Positions 8,155 to 16,808 of a stretch of DNA of 45,810 bases are shown here, one piece after another. The stretch covers positions 1 through 45,810 of the forward strand of contig DASYJY010000238.1 in assembly GCA_035995985.1 (NCBI GenBank). The letters are read 5' to 3'. How positions within the stretch are numbered: the stretch's first letter is position 1; the number at the start of each line of letters is the position of its first letter. The notes beneath the pieces were generated by a model. It was given only the letters and a program-made list of their open reading frames with translations, did not search any database and was not told the DNA's origin. Origin of the DNA: JADGNZ01 sp035995985 (GTDB lineage: Bacteria; Acidobacteriota; Thermoanaerobaculia; Gp7-AA8). The translations under genes and the position numbers were made by a program.

Positions 8155-10515
8155 ATGTTCAGCAAAATCAATCGGTTCGCCCTCGTCGCCCTCATCCTTT
8201 CGTTCAGTGTCCTTTCACTCAACGCCGCAGTCCTCGACCCGCTCCTGCAGGCCAAACTCAGCACAGTCAGCGGCGAGCTTCTGCCCGCCGTGGTCACCTA
8301 CAACTCGCAGCCGAACGCTGCCGACCTCACCGCGCTGCGTCTTCTCGGCGTCCGCTACGGCGTGGCGATGAAGCAACTGCCGATGGTCGGCGTCTGGGCA
8401 ACGGGCGATCAAGTCCGGCAGATCGCCGCGAATTCGCGCGTGCGCTCGGTCTACTTCAACAAACAGCTTCGCTACTTCAACCATGAAGGATCGGCACTGA
8501 TCGGCGCCTCGGAGCAGCGCACGATGCCGGGCTTCGGCTACTCAGGCCGCGGCATCGGCGTAGCCATCGTCGACAGCGGCATCGATGCGACGCATCCCGA
8601 CCTGCCGTTCGGCACGCACGTGAAGCAGAACGTCAAGGTCGTGATCGGCGGCGCCGGACTCGGATCGCCGTTCGATGGTGTCGTCCCTCCGACCTACGTC
8701 GAGAATCTCCCCAACACGGATACAACCTCCGGCCACGGCACGCATGCCTCCGGATCGATCGCCGGCCTCGGCACGGAGAGCGGCGGCAAGTTCGCCGGTG
8801 TGGCGCCGGGCGCAGACCTCATCGGCGTCAGCACCGGTGAAGCGATCGCCATCCTCTGGGCGCTGGAAGGATTCGATTACGTCCTCACGCATCAGTACAC
8901 GTACAACATCCGCGTCGTCAGCAACAGCTGGGGCACGAGCGGCCCGTTCGATCCCGAAGATCCGGTGAGCGTTGCCTCGAAAGTGCTGCATGACCGCGGC
9001 ATCACCGTCGTCTTTGCGGCCGGCAACGAAGGCTCCGGCAACAACACCATGAATCCGTACGCCGACGCGCCGTGGGTCATCGGCGTCGCGGCCGCGGACA
9101 AACAGGGACGTCTGGCCAGCTTCTCGTCGCGGGGTATTCCGGGCGATCCGATCTATCACCCCACCATCACCGCGCCGGGCGTTGCGATCGTCTCGACGAA
9201 AGCGAACGCCACGCCGCTCGGGCAGGCCGGACAGTGCACGGGCCTGTCGGTCTCCGAAACGGTCTGGTACGCCTGCATGGACGGCACATCGATGGCCACG
9301 CCGCACGTGGCCGGCGCCTGCGCACTCCTGCTCGAAGCGAATCCGGCCCTCACGCCGGACGCGATCAAGTCGACGATCGTCGCCACCGCCACGCCGATGG
9401 CGGGCTATGGCCGCCACCAGGTCGGCGCCGGCTATCTCAACGTCCTCGCCGGTCTCGATGCGGTCAAGAATCCTTCGAAGACTTACGGCGCCGTGCTCAA
9501 TCAGACCTACAACGCCGGCTTCACCGGGACCAGCAGCAACGAATCGTGGAATCAGAATTTTGATCCGTCCGCCGGCCCGGCCGTTCATCACTACACCATC
9601 GGTGGCAGCGGCGTGGAGAGTGACGTCTTTCTGACCTGGGACAATACCGCCAATACGTTCAACCTCGCGGTTACCGATCCGAGCGGCACGCAGACGTCAA
9701 CCGGATCAAACGCTCTCGCCGCGGTTTACGGCCTGCAAGCTTCCCTCGGCTTCGCCGCTCCGGCCGCGGGCGACTGGTTCACCACCATCTACGGCCTCAA
9801 AGGGCAGTCCACCGGCACGGTCGGCGTCGGCGTTCCCGACACGCTGCACCTCGCGGTGACGAACTACTACGGCACCTTCTCCGGCATCGATGACACGACC
9901 GCGTCGCCGTACGCGGCCTACATTCGCAAGGCGATCACGCTGCGGTTGATGGACAGCAAGACCGCGAGCGCGTTTCAGCCCGCTGCAAACGTCACTCGCG
10001 GCGAGATGGCGGTGATCCTTGCGTCCGACTGCTGGATTCGGCAGAGCCAGCTCAACCCGGTTCCGTTCAGCGACGTGCCCGCGTCTCTCGCTCCGTACAT
10101 TCAGGCGGTGACGAGCGCCGGCGGTCCGATGCGCGACACGTTCATGCAAGGCGGAGCCGTGATGCCGGATAGCGAAGGCGCCCCCGGCATCCTGCGCACC
10201 GACTCCTTCTTTCCCGGTGCAAACGTCATGCGTGCCGATCTCGCCATATGGCTGGTGCGCGCCCTCGGCAAAGACGCCGATGCGCAGGCAGCCATGAATA
10301 CCGCCACCACGTTTACCGACGATTCCGACATTCCGGCCGGCGCGCGCGGCTACATCGTCGTCGCGAACAGCCTCGGCCTCATGCCCGGCTACGCAAATGC
10401 AGCGCAGATCGAGGGCGCGCCGGTGACGTACAGCTGGCAGCCGAACACCACCGTCACGCGCGGCGCGCTGGCGCTGACGATGGACAAGTGGTGGGACATC
10501 TTCATGACGCCGTAA
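8155..10515 (+). CDS. exported subtilisin-like S8 serine protease with C-terminal SLH repeats
   Basis: A 786-aa precursor starting at the ATG at 8155, preceded by GAAGGAG (8137-8143). Residues 1-24 are a signal peptide and about 30-110 a propeptide-like region. The S8 catalytic triad is complete: D140 (AIVDSGID), H194 (SGHGTHASG) and S379 (DGTSMATPHVAGA), with oxyanion N291 (AAGNEG). About residues 430-570 resemble a beta-sandwich domain. From about 575 to the end there are S-layer-homology-type repeats (FSDVP, FxPAANVTRGEMA, FFPGANVMRADLA, WQPNTTVTRGALA), which normally anchor proteins to cell-wall polymers or the cell surface. It is probably a surface-held protease for extracellular protein breakdown. 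A strong terminator follows at 10541. Confidence 0.92.
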   Translation: MFSKINRFALVALILSFSVLSLNAAVLDPLLQAKLSTVSGELLPAVVTYNSQPNAADLTALRLLGVRYGVAMKQLPMVGVWATGDQVRQIAANSRVRSVYFNKQLRYFNHEGSALIGASEQRTMPGFGYSGRGIGVAIVDSGIDATHPDLPFGTHVKQNVKVVIGGAGLGSPFDGVVPPTYVENLPNTDTTSGHGTHASGSIAGLGTESGGKFAGVAPGADLIGVSTGEAIAILWALEGFDYVLTHQYTYNIRVVSNSWGTSGPFDPEDPVSVASKVLHDRGITVVFAAGNEGSGNNTMNPYADAPWVIGVAAADKQGRLASFSSRGIPGDPIYHPTITAPGVAIVSTKANATPLGQAGQCTGLSVSETVWYACMDGTSMATPHVAGACALLLEANPALTPDAIKSTIVATATPMAGYGRHQVGAGYLNVLAGLDAVKNPSKTYGAVLNQTYNAGFTGTSSNESWNQNFDPSAGPAVHHYTIGGSGVESDVFLTWDNTANTFNLAVTDPSGTQTSTGSNALAAVYGLQASLGFAAPAAGDWFTTIYGLKGQSTGTVGVGVPDTLHLAVTNYYGTFSGIDDTTASPYAAYIRKAITLRLMDSKTASAFQPAANVTRGEMAVILASDCWIRQSQLNPVPFSDVPASLAPYIQAVTSAGGPMRDTFMQGGAVMPDSEGAPGILRTDSFFPGANVMRADLAIWLVRALGKDADAQAAMNTATTFTDDSDIPAGARGYIVVANSLGLMPGYANAAQIEGAPVTYSWQPNTTVTRGALALTMDKWWDIFMTP

Positions 10516-10540
10516 TTCTCGATGACGCTGTTCGAGGAAA

Positions 10541-10570
10541 GGCTGAAAGGGGCGCGAGCTCCTTTCAGCC
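10541..10570 (+). terminator. intrinsic terminator after the subtilase gene
   Basis: A perfect 10-bp stem, GGCTGAAAGG (10541-10550) with CCTTTCAGCC (10561-10570), has a 10-nt GC-rich loop and is followed by TTCTTG. It begins 25 bp after the protease stop. The next gene therefore needs its own promoter, for which TATGCT at 10577-10582 is a candidate. Confidence 0.8.
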
Positions 10571-10588
10571 TTCTTGTATGCTCGCGGT

Positions 10589-11623
10589 ATGACTTTCGAC
10601 CCTGATGCCGCGGCCTCCGATGGCGCCGGCATTTACGGACTGCCGTTCACCACCGACGAAGCGCACGTAATCGTCATTCCCGTTCCGTACGAGGCCACCG
10701 CGTCGTATGGCGGCGGCACGTCGCGCGGCCCCGAGGCGGTGTTTGAAGCGTCGAAGCAGGTCGATCTTTTCGATCGCGATACCGGCCGGCCGTACGAGTC
10801 AGGCATCGCCATGCTCGAGGTGCCGAAGAACATCGTTCGATTGAATGAGAAAGCGAAACGCATCGCCGCGGCCGTGATCGAAAAAGGGGGCGTCGTCGAC
10901 AACGCCACGCGGAAAGCAGCGGCCGAGGTCAATGCGATTTCGGAAGAGGTCAACGACTGGGTGTACGAACAGACCCGCGCGCTGCTCGTCGCTGGAAAAA
11001 TGCCGGTGGTCCTCGGCGGCGATCACTCCGTCCCCTTCGGCGCCATCCTCGCCTACGCCGAAACGCATCCGAACCTCGGCATCCTCCATCTCGACGCGCA
11101 CGCCGATCTCCGCGATGCGTACGAAGGCTTCACGTGGTCGCACGCGTCGATCTTTCACAACGTGATCACGAAAGTCGGCGGCGTCGATCGGCTGGTGCAG
11201 GTCGGTGTGCGCGATCTGAGCAACGCCGAGTCGGAAATGATCGACAACTCGGAAGGGCGCATCGTGACGTTCTTCGACTCCGACCTCGCCGCGCGCAAAG
11301 AAGAAGGGGCGACGTGGGTGGAGATCGCGGATGAAATCGCCGGCGCGCTTCCGACGGACGTCTATCTGTCGTGGGACATTGATGGACTCGATCCGACGCT
11401 TTGCCCATCGACCGGAACGCCCGTCCCGGGCGGCTTGTCATGGAACGAAGCGATCGGTCTGCTGCGTGCGCTGCGCCGCAACGGCAAGCGAATCGTCGGC
11501 CTCGATCTCTGCGAAGTGGGCGAGAAGGAGTGGGACGCGAACGTCGGCGCGCGGCTCCTGTACAAGATGATCGGCTTCGCGCTGCTCACGAACGGCGGCG
11601 CATCATCAACGCCGCACTCGTGA
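10589..11623 (+). CDS. ureohydrolase (arginase/agmatinase/formimidoylglutamase family)
   Basis: A 344-aa manganese enzyme of the ureohydrolase fold. The metal-binding residues are in the three family motifs: H146 (GGDHSVPFG), D169, H171 and D173 (LDAHADLRD), and D263 and D265 (WDIDGLDP). It should release urea or a similar group from a guanidino substrate. The sequence does not decide between arginine, agmatine and formiminoglutamate. The length exceeds most bacterial agmatinases (about 300), owing to an insert at about 80-130. I prefer the ATG at 10589; a TTG 15 bp upstream is also in frame. TATGCT (10577-10582), 6 nt before the ATG and without a ribosome site, suggests a leaderless mRNA. 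Its last 38 bp overlap the end of the convergent MFS gene. Confidence 0.9.
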   Translation: MTFDPDAAASDGAGIYGLPFTTDEAHVIVIPVPYEATASYGGGTSRGPEAVFEASKQVDLFDRDTGRPYESGIAMLEVPKNIVRLNEKAKRIAAAVIEKGGVVDNATRKAAAEVNAISEEVNDWVYEQTRALLVAGKMPVVLGGDHSVPFGAILAYAETHPNLGILHLDAHADLRDAYEGFTWSHASIFHNVITKVGGVDRLVQVGVRDLSNAESEMIDNSEGRIVTFFDSDLAARKEEGATWVEIADEIAGALPTDVYLSWDIDGLDPTLCPSTGTPVPGGLSWNEAIGLLRALRRNGKRIVGLDLCEVGEKEWDANVGARLLYKMIGFALLTNGGASSTPHS

Positions 11624-12743
11624 TGCCGAGGGCGCCGCAGGCGAACCAGACGGCGGCAGGGTTGTGTTCGAACGCAAACGTGCCGGCCGGCGGGCCGATG
11701 ATCATGCCGAGGGACCACATCATCATCACCAGGCCGAGGTAGCGTCCGCGGTATTGCTCCGGTGCGAGCTGGACGGCGTAGGCGGTGGCGACTGGGGAGC
11801 TGACCATTTCGCCGAGCGTCCAGATGACGACGGTTGCGAGGAGAAAGGGCACGGTGTGCGCGAGGCCGGTGAGGGCGAAGCCAACGCCGGCGAGCAGATA
11901 GCCGAGGGCGATCATCGGACGCGGATGGAATCGTCGCGTCCACTGTGTGATGCCGAGCTCGAAGAGCACGATCAGCATGCCGTTTGTTGAGACGAGCAGG
12001 CCGTAGACGCGCGACGGAAAGCCGGCGGCGCGCACGTGCAGCGCGAAGGTCGATCCGAGTTGGAAGTCGACGGTGGTGATGCAGAGCGTCGCAAGAAGAA
12101 AGAGGATGAATGGCTTGTCGCGTGCGGCGACGCGCAACGCCTCGCCGGTCCGCTCCGTTTTAACGTACGTGCGCAGTCCGTGCGGAAGCGCGAAGAGCGC
12201 GATGAAGCCGTAGACGATCGACGTCGCGGCATCGCCGATGAAGAGCAGCGTGAACGAATGATCTGCGAGGAATCCGGCGGTTGCGGGTCCGGCCGCGAAG
12301 CCGAGGTTGATCGCGAGGCGGTAAATCCCGAACGCGGTGACGCGATGTTCTTCGCCGACCAGATCGCCGACGAGCGCGTAGCTCGCCGGGCGATACAACT
12401 CGGAAAGCGCTCCGGTGATGCAGGTCAGGATCACGATCGGCGCATAACTTCGCGCCTGCGACAGCGCGAGCATCGACGCGGCGGAACCGAACATCGACAG
12501 CACGATGGTGTTGCGGCGTCCGATGCGGTCGGCGAGATGTCCGCCCGCGGACGAGGCGATGAGATGGCCGAGGCCGTATGCGCCGACCGCCAGTCCCGCT
12601 TGCGCGCTCGAGTAGCCGATGCGCGTGAGGTAGAGGATCAGGAAAGGGATGACGAACGTACCGAAGCGGTTGATGAACGTGCCGCCGAAGAGAATCCAGG
12701 CTGGCTTTGGGAGCGCTCGGATGTTGTCTCGGAACGAGTGCAC
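11586..12743 (-). CDS. major facilitator superfamily transporter
   Basis: A 385-aa protein with about 12 hydrophobic segments. The loop 2-3 motif typical of MFS drug:proton antiporters is seen as GGHLADRIGRR. It is likely an efflux pump of the inner membrane; the substrate is unknown. The start is a GTG (12743) reading VHSFRDN, with AGGA 9-10 nt upstream, 12 bp after the VanZ-like gene, so the two are probably co-transcribed. The 3' end overlaps the convergent ureohydrolase gene by 38 bp, so both C-termini are encoded by the same DNA on opposite strands. Confidence 0.88.
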   Translation of the reverse strand: MHSFRDNIRALPKPAWILFGGTFINRFGTFVIPFLILYLTRIGYSSAQAGLAVGAYGLGHLIASSAGGHLADRIGRRNTIVLSMFGSAASMLALSQARSYAPIVILTCITGALSELYRPASYALVGDLVGEEHRVTAFGIYRLAINLGFAAGPATAGFLADHSFTLLFIGDAATSIVYGFIALFALPHGLRTYVKTERTGEALRVAARDKPFILFLLATLCITTVDFQLGSTFALHVRAAGFPSRVYGLLVSTNGMLIVLFELGITQWTRRFHPRPMIALGYLLAGVGFALTGLAHTVPFLLATVVIWTLGEMVSSPVATAYAVQLAPEQYRGRYLGLVMMMWSLGMIIGPPAGTFAFEHNPAAVWFACGALGITSAALMMRRRS

Positions 12744-12755
12744 CGTGCAAGCGTC

Positions 12756-13223
12756 CTACGCGAATTCGAAGCGGACGCGTTCGCGGAGGTGGCCGAGGAT
12801 CGCGCCGAGGAGTGCGCCGGTCGTGTTCCAGATGATGTCGTTGATGTCGGCCACGCGGTCGGGGAGAAAGTACTGCCACCCTTCGATCGCGCAGGTGAAG
12901 GTGAAGCCGAGGAGGACGGTCAAGACGTAGGTCTGCATCGTCGGGCGGTTCACCGTGTAGAGCGCGATGAAGAGCAGGAAGCCCCACGGCACGAACAGCA
13001 GGATGTTCGCGATGATCGGCACGACCATCACCGCGAGGATGTGCGTCGACACCGGATGCCGCGCGATGCGGTGCGAGATGTGGCGGAGATCCTCGAACGG
13101 CAGCGGGTCGACTTTCGCGTAGCTCTTCCCCGACATCCACACCGTCGTCATCACGATGAGCACCGTGACCGCGAGCAGCAGGATGATCGTGACTGGGCGC
13201 TTGATCGTGATTTCGGTAGGCAT
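12756..13223 (-). CDS. VanZ-like membrane protein
   Basis: A 155-aa protein with about four to five membrane segments. The VanZ-family signature is present: NILLFVPWGFLL in the middle, then E-G-x-Q-x-F-L-P-x-R-x-x-D-x-N-D-I-x-W-N-T-x-G at about 115-140. VanZ proteins confer low-level teicoplanin resistance in enterococci, but most relatives have unknown roles near the cell envelope. Its position after RodA fits an envelope role. It starts at the ATG at 13223 beside an AGTNGATN hairpin repeat, and the MFS gene follows 12 bp after its stop. Confidence 0.85.
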   Translation of the reverse strand: MPTEITIKRPVTIILLLAVTVLIVMTTVWMSGKSYAKVDPLPFEDLRHISHRIARHPVSTHILAVMVVPIIANILLFVPWGFLLFIALYTVNRPTMQTYVLTVLLGFTFTCAIEGWQYFLPDRVADINDIIWNTTGALLGAILGHLRERVRFEFA

Positions 13224-13226
13224 GCG

Positions 13227-13316
13227 TTAGTGGATAAGTAGATTAGTGGATCAGTAGATCAGGAAACGGATTGCCTTGTCCTAATCCACTAATCGACTGA
13301 TCGACTAATCCACTAG
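13227..13316. repeat. hairpin repeat of 8-bp AGTNGATN units (copy A)
   Basis: The left arm (about 13227-13263) has four tandem 8-bp units of the form AGTNGATN. After about 16 unrelated bases the right arm (13280-13316) has four such units on the opposite strand, so transcripts of either strand can fold into a long, imperfect hairpin. It fills the gap between RodA and the VanZ-like gene, and the RodA stop codon (TAG, 13313-13315 on the minus strand) is its outermost base triplet. Related copies are at 14409 and 22831. Confidence 0.9.
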
Positions 13317-14404
13317 ACATTCACAAACCGTCGGAAGCCCACGTTCAGGATCAACCCTATCGCCATGAAGAACATCATCGTGGCCGAGCCGCCGTACGAG
13401 ATCAGCGGCAAGGGGATGCCGGTCACGGGCAACAGTCCGATCTGCATCGAGACGTTGATCAGGATGTGGAAGATGAAAAAGCAGATCAGCGACAGGACCA
13501 GGAACGTCCCGCCGCGATCGCGCGACGCTTTGGCGACCGACAGCGATTCCACGATCAGAAACAGATACAACGTGAGCACCACGCTGACGCCGGCGAAGCC
13601 CCACTCTTCGCCGAGAACGGAGAAGATGAAATCGGTGTGGCGGGCGGGGAGGTACTCGAGGTTGACCTGCGTCCCGTGCAGAAATCCTTTGCCGGTGATG
13701 CCGCCGGAACCCGTGGCGATCTTGGCCTGCATGACCTGATAGCCGGATCCGAGCGGGTCGCGCGCGGGGTCGAGGAAAATCTTGATCCGCTCTTTCTGAA
13801 ACGGCTTCAGGAAATGCCAGCCGACGGGAAGCGCGACGAGAAAGCAGAGCGTCGCGATCAACCACAGCTTCGGCTTGATGCCGCCGAAGAACATCGCCAC
13901 GCCGAAGAGCGGAAAGAAGCTGGCCGCCGATCCGAATGCCGGCTGCAGCGCGATGAGCACGACCGGAAAGCCGATCATCCCCATCACCACCGCGAAGCTG
14001 CGGACGTCGAGGTAGGCGCGGTCGTTGGAATCGAAGTACTTCGCGATCAAAAGCGCCGTGAAGATCTTCATGAATTCCGACGGCTGAAATTGAAAGCCGC
14101 CAATGTGAATCCACGATTTGACGTTACGCGTGAGCCGGTCGGATGCGAGCAGATACGCGAGCAGCACGATGCCGACGCCGTACAGAAACGGCGAGATCTC
14201 CATGAGCACGTGGTAGTCGATGGCGATGAAGACGACCATCAGCGCGATGCCGGTGAGCGTCCACATGACCTGCTTCCGAAACAGCGGCGCCTCGGGACCA
14301 AAATACGTGGCGCTGTAGACGAGCAGACAGCCGATCGCCGCGATGAGCAGCGCGGTCGTGAGCAGGTTGAGATCGAGGCGGGAAATCGTGCGTGAGACGG
14401 ACAT
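13313..14404 (-). CDS. rodA: RodA/FtsW-family SEDS peptidoglycan polymerase
   Basis: A 362-aa, roughly ten-helix membrane protein of the SEDS family. It polymerises lipid II glycan strands, usually with a class B PBP, during side-wall growth. Family motifs are visible: the loop GSGGITGKGF...YLPARHTDFIFSVLGEEWGF with its conserved aspartate, and PLISYGGSA near the C-terminus. The absence of an adjacent PBP2 gene is notable, though that gene may lie elsewhere. The ATG at 14404 is chosen because the upstream in-frame extension runs into the 8-bp repeat. The TAG stop is supplied by repeat copy A. It lies in a minus-strand run, TonB-type protein, RodA, VanZ-like, MFS, with hairpin repeats in the first two gaps. 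Confidence 0.93.
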   Translation of the reverse strand: MSVSRTISRLDLNLLTTALLIAAIGCLLVYSATYFGPEAPLFRKQVMWTLTGIALMVVFIAIDYHVLMEISPFLYGVGIVLLAYLLASDRLTRNVKSWIHIGGFQFQPSEFMKIFTALLIAKYFDSNDRAYLDVRSFAVVMGMIGFPVVLIALQPAFGSAASFFPLFGVAMFFGGIKPKLWLIATLCFLVALPVGWHFLKPFQKERIKIFLDPARDPLGSGYQVMQAKIATGSGGITGKGFLHGTQVNLEYLPARHTDFIFSVLGEEWGFAGVSVVLTLYLFLIVESLSVAKASRDRGGTFLVLSLICFFIFHILINVSMQIGLLPVTGIPLPLISYGGSATMMFFMAIGLILNVGFRRFVNV

Positions 14405-14408
14405 GAAG

Positions 14409-14507
14409 CAGTGGATCGGTAGATTAGTGGATTCGTCGATCAGACGCACTCGAATCTTGCGTCCGAGCCGTCGATCTACGAATCACTAATCGACTAATCC
14501 ACTATCT
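14409..14507. repeat. hairpin repeat of 8-bp AGTNGATN units (copy B)
   Basis: Left arm 14409-14442 and right arm about 14470-14507, each made of AGTNGATN-type octamers facing each other across about 27 bp. It fills the space between the TonB-type gene and RodA and supplies the TonB-type stop codon (TAG, 14502-14504 on the minus strand). Its folded transcript may attenuate read-through from the TonB-type gene into RodA. Confidence 0.88.
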
Positions 14508-15485
14508 CTTCGGGATTTCCTGGTTGTAATAGAACATCGCCGTCACGCGCTCGGAGTCGTTCGGAAAGTTCGCGGGCAGCGGATTGAGCGGGGAGGAGAG
14601 CTCGATCCCTTTCTTCGCGGCGAAGTCGTACGGCGGCACGCCGGAGCTCTGCAGGATGGTCACGTCAGTGATGCTGCCGTCGCGATGGATCGTGAAGCGG
14701 ATCGTGACGACGCCTTTGAGGCCGGTCTGGATCAGGTGCGGCATGTTCGAGTACCAGTTCACCCGAATCCTGCTGACCATCCCCTCGGCGTAGTCGCCCC
14801 AATCGAACCACGACGATTCGAACGACAGCGGGCCGTCCTGCGCGAAGCCCTTCTCGCCGCCGGCAGCGCCTTTGAGGTCGGGGCCATCCTGTCCGCCGCC
14901 GAGCGACGCGACCCTGCCGACTTCCTTGATCGCGTTGCGCCAGTTCACCGGACCGACGGCGGCGTTCGCCTGTGCCGGCTGACGATAGGTGAGTGTGGAA
15001 AGCGCCTGCGGATTCGGCGGCGTCGGAGTGGTCGAGGGCTGCTGCTGCGAGTCGGCAGCTGCCGCGGCTTGCTGCGATGGAGTGGCCTGTTGCCGTTGAC
15101 CGGCGGGAGATTTCGGAGGCGTGTAGATCTGGCTGCCGTCGCCGGGACGTTGCGTCGGCTTCTGGCCGGTCGGATTCGGCGTCGACGCTTTGCGATTGCC
15201 GTCGGAGAGAGCCGCGTTCGACGACGGTGCGCGATCGAGCTTCGGGCCGGGCGCTTCGACGAACGCCTTGTCCGGATTCTGGCGGATCAGTTCGACGTAG
15301 CGCGCGATCGGCGGCGCCGGCGCATCTTTCGAGACTGGCTTGTAGGTGGCGATGAAATACGCGAGCAGAAGCGCGTGGACGATGAAGGAGACGATGACGG
15401 CGACGCTGACCCCGCCGCTCCGCGTATCGGCCTGGTCGCCGAGGAGGTCGATTCGCTCTTCGAAATCGTGGAGGTCGTGGTCCAA
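14502..15485 (-). CDS. TonB-family energy-transducer protein
   Basis: A 327-aa protein with the TonB layout: a short cytoplasmic N-terminus, one membrane helix at about 25-47, a long periplasmic linker rich in P, Q, A and T (about 55-175), and a C-terminal TonB fold (about 235-327) with the RFTIHRDGSITDV pattern. It would couple inner-membrane proton-motive force to an outer-membrane receptor or help span the periplasm; no ExbB/ExbD gene is nearby. The start is a TTG (15485) with GAGGA 8 nt upstream. The stop codon comes from repeat copy B. It is divergent from the DUF4013-like gene, with 72 bp between starts. Confidence 0.85.
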   Translation of the reverse strand: MDHDLHDFEERIDLLGDQADTRSGGVSVAVIVSFIVHALLLAYFIATYKPVSKDAPAPPIARYVELIRQNPDKAFVEAPGPKLDRAPSSNAALSDGNRKASTPNPTGQKPTQRPGDGSQIYTPPKSPAGQRQQATPSQQAAAAADSQQQPSTTPTPPNPQALSTLTYRQPAQANAAVGPVNWRNAIKEVGRVASLGGGQDGPDLKGAAGGEKGFAQDGPLSFESSWFDWGDYAEGMVSRIRVNWYSNMPHLIQTGLKGVVTIRFTIHRDGSITDVTILQSSGVPPYDFAAKKGIELSSPLNPLPANFPNDSERVTAMFYYNQEIPKR

Positions 15486-15557
15486 ATCGGGAGTCCTCAG
15501 CGTAGAAGTTGGCCTGTCTCCGATTTCTTCCCCGGAGTGGATGCTAAACTCGATTCA

Positions 15558-16295
15558 ATGTCCGACGTTTTCCAACCGGCACTGCCGCCTCCGCCGCCGC
15601 CGCCCCCACCACCGTTGCGGCCGCCAGGAATCGGTTTCGATTTCGCGCGTCCGTTTACCTTTACGTTTGAGGACCCGCGCTGGGTACATAAAGTTTTACT
15701 CGGCGGACTCTTCGCACTGGCGAGCATCTTCATCATCGGCGGATTCTTCCTCTACGGCTATCTGGCGCGCCTGGCGCGCAACGTCATCGCTGGCGTGCAA
15801 CATCCTCTCCCTGAGTGGGACGACCTCGGCGAGTTCTTCAGCGAAGGGCTGCGACTTTTCTGTGTCGCCTTGATCTATACGCTGCCGATGATCTGCCTGG
15901 TGCTCGTTTTCATCGTGCCGTCGATCATCGCGCAGAACGCCGATAGCGAAGCGCTCCGCAACATCGGCGGCGGGATGGCCGCGTGCGTCTGGTGCCTGAT
16001 CTTCCCGCTTGGACTGGCGTTGGCGATCTGGCTTCCGGCCGCGCTACTGTTTACGGCGATCGAGCAGCGCTTCGGAGCCGGGTTCGAGTTCGGGCAGATC
16101 GCGGCGTTCATCAAGGGGAACATCGGCAACTACCTGCTGGCCTTCGTGGTCTGGCTGGTCGTCCGAATGATCGTTCCGTTCGGCTTCATCCTGCTGTGCG
16201 TGGGCGTCTTCTTCACGACGTTCTGGTCGCTGGTCGTGGCCACATACGCATTCGCGCAGACGTGGCGGCTCGCTCATCCCCAGCACACGCGATAG
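15558..16295 (+). CDS. DUF4013-like membrane protein with a polyproline N-terminus
   Basis: A 245-aa protein. Residues 9-21 hold an almost unbroken run of prolines (PALPPPPPPPPPPLRPP). Then come about six membrane segments with the pattern NVIAGVQHPLPEWDD, typical of DUF4013 membrane proteins, whose function is unknown. Long proline runs are hard to translate without EF-P, so this N-terminus may make expression depend on EF-P. TAAACT (15545-15550) lies 7 nt before the ATG and there is no ribosome site, so the mRNA may be leaderless. The stop (TAG) overlaps the GTG start of the next gene by one base. Confidence 0.8.
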   Translation: MSDVFQPALPPPPPPPPPPLRPPGIGFDFARPFTFTFEDPRWVHKVLLGGLFALASIFIIGGFFLYGYLARLARNVIAGVQHPLPEWDDLGEFFSEGLRLFCVALIYTLPMICLVLVFIVPSIIAQNADSEALRNIGGGMAACVWCLIFPLGLALAIWLPAALLFTAIEQRFGAGFEFGQIAAFIKGNIGNYLLAFVVWLVVRMIVPFGFILLCVGVFFTTFWSLVVATYAFAQTWRLAHPQHTR

Positions 16296-16747
16296 TGAAG
16301 CGCGACACAAAAATCGTGGCCAGCGTCATCGGCGGAATCGCGAGCGCGATTCTGGCGGGCTCGGTGACCTGCGCGCTGGCGATTGCGAACGGCGCATCGA
16401 TGCGATGGCGGCTGCTCTTCCGCGTCTTCTGTCACGGCATCCCCGAACGTTGTCTCTACCTCTGGAACGTTCCGATGCCGATCTGCGCGCGCTGCACGGC
16501 CATCTACGTGGGGCTGATCGTGTCGATCGCCGTCTTCCTGCTTCTGCCGCGAATGACGGAGCGATTCGCGAGGATCGTCCTGTGCGCCGCCGCCGTTCCG
16601 ATGGCCATCGACGGCTTGACGCAGCTCGCAAAACTGCGCGTCAGCACCAATACGCTTCGCATAGAAACCGGCCTCGTGCTCGGGATTGCGTTCGGCGTGT
16701 GGGCTCTGAGCGCGATCGAAAATCACACCGCCGTCACGATTCCTTGA
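16295..16747 (+). CDS. DUF2085 membrane protein
   Basis: A 150-aa protein starting at the GTG that overlaps the upstream stop (TAGTG). It has four likely membrane helices and the DUF2085 signature: FCHGIPERC, then P-M-P-I-C-A-R-C-T-A-I-Y-V-G at about 60-73 and PMAIDGLTQL at about 103-112. The paired cysteines and the histidine suggest metal binding or redox chemistry in the membrane. The family has no established function. Coupling to the DUF4013-like gene indicates joint expression. Confidence 0.82.
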   Translation: MKRDTKIVASVIGGIASAILAGSVTCALAIANGASMRWRLLFRVFCHGIPERCLYLWNVPMPICARCTAIYVGLIVSIAVFLLLPRMTERFARIVLCAAAVPMAIDGLTQLAKLRVSTNTLRIETGLVLGIAFGVWALSAIENHTAVTIP

Positions 16748-16808
16748 CCTCACCTTCACCGTGGGTTACGCTTCCGAGCAAGCTTCCATCGCACCGAAAA
16801 CAATCGAA

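Noticed and set aside
12036..14395. Plus-strand frames of 401 and 309 codons opposite MFS, VanZ-like and RodA genes
   Set aside because: They span gene borders and repeats on the other strand and lack any recognisable domain.
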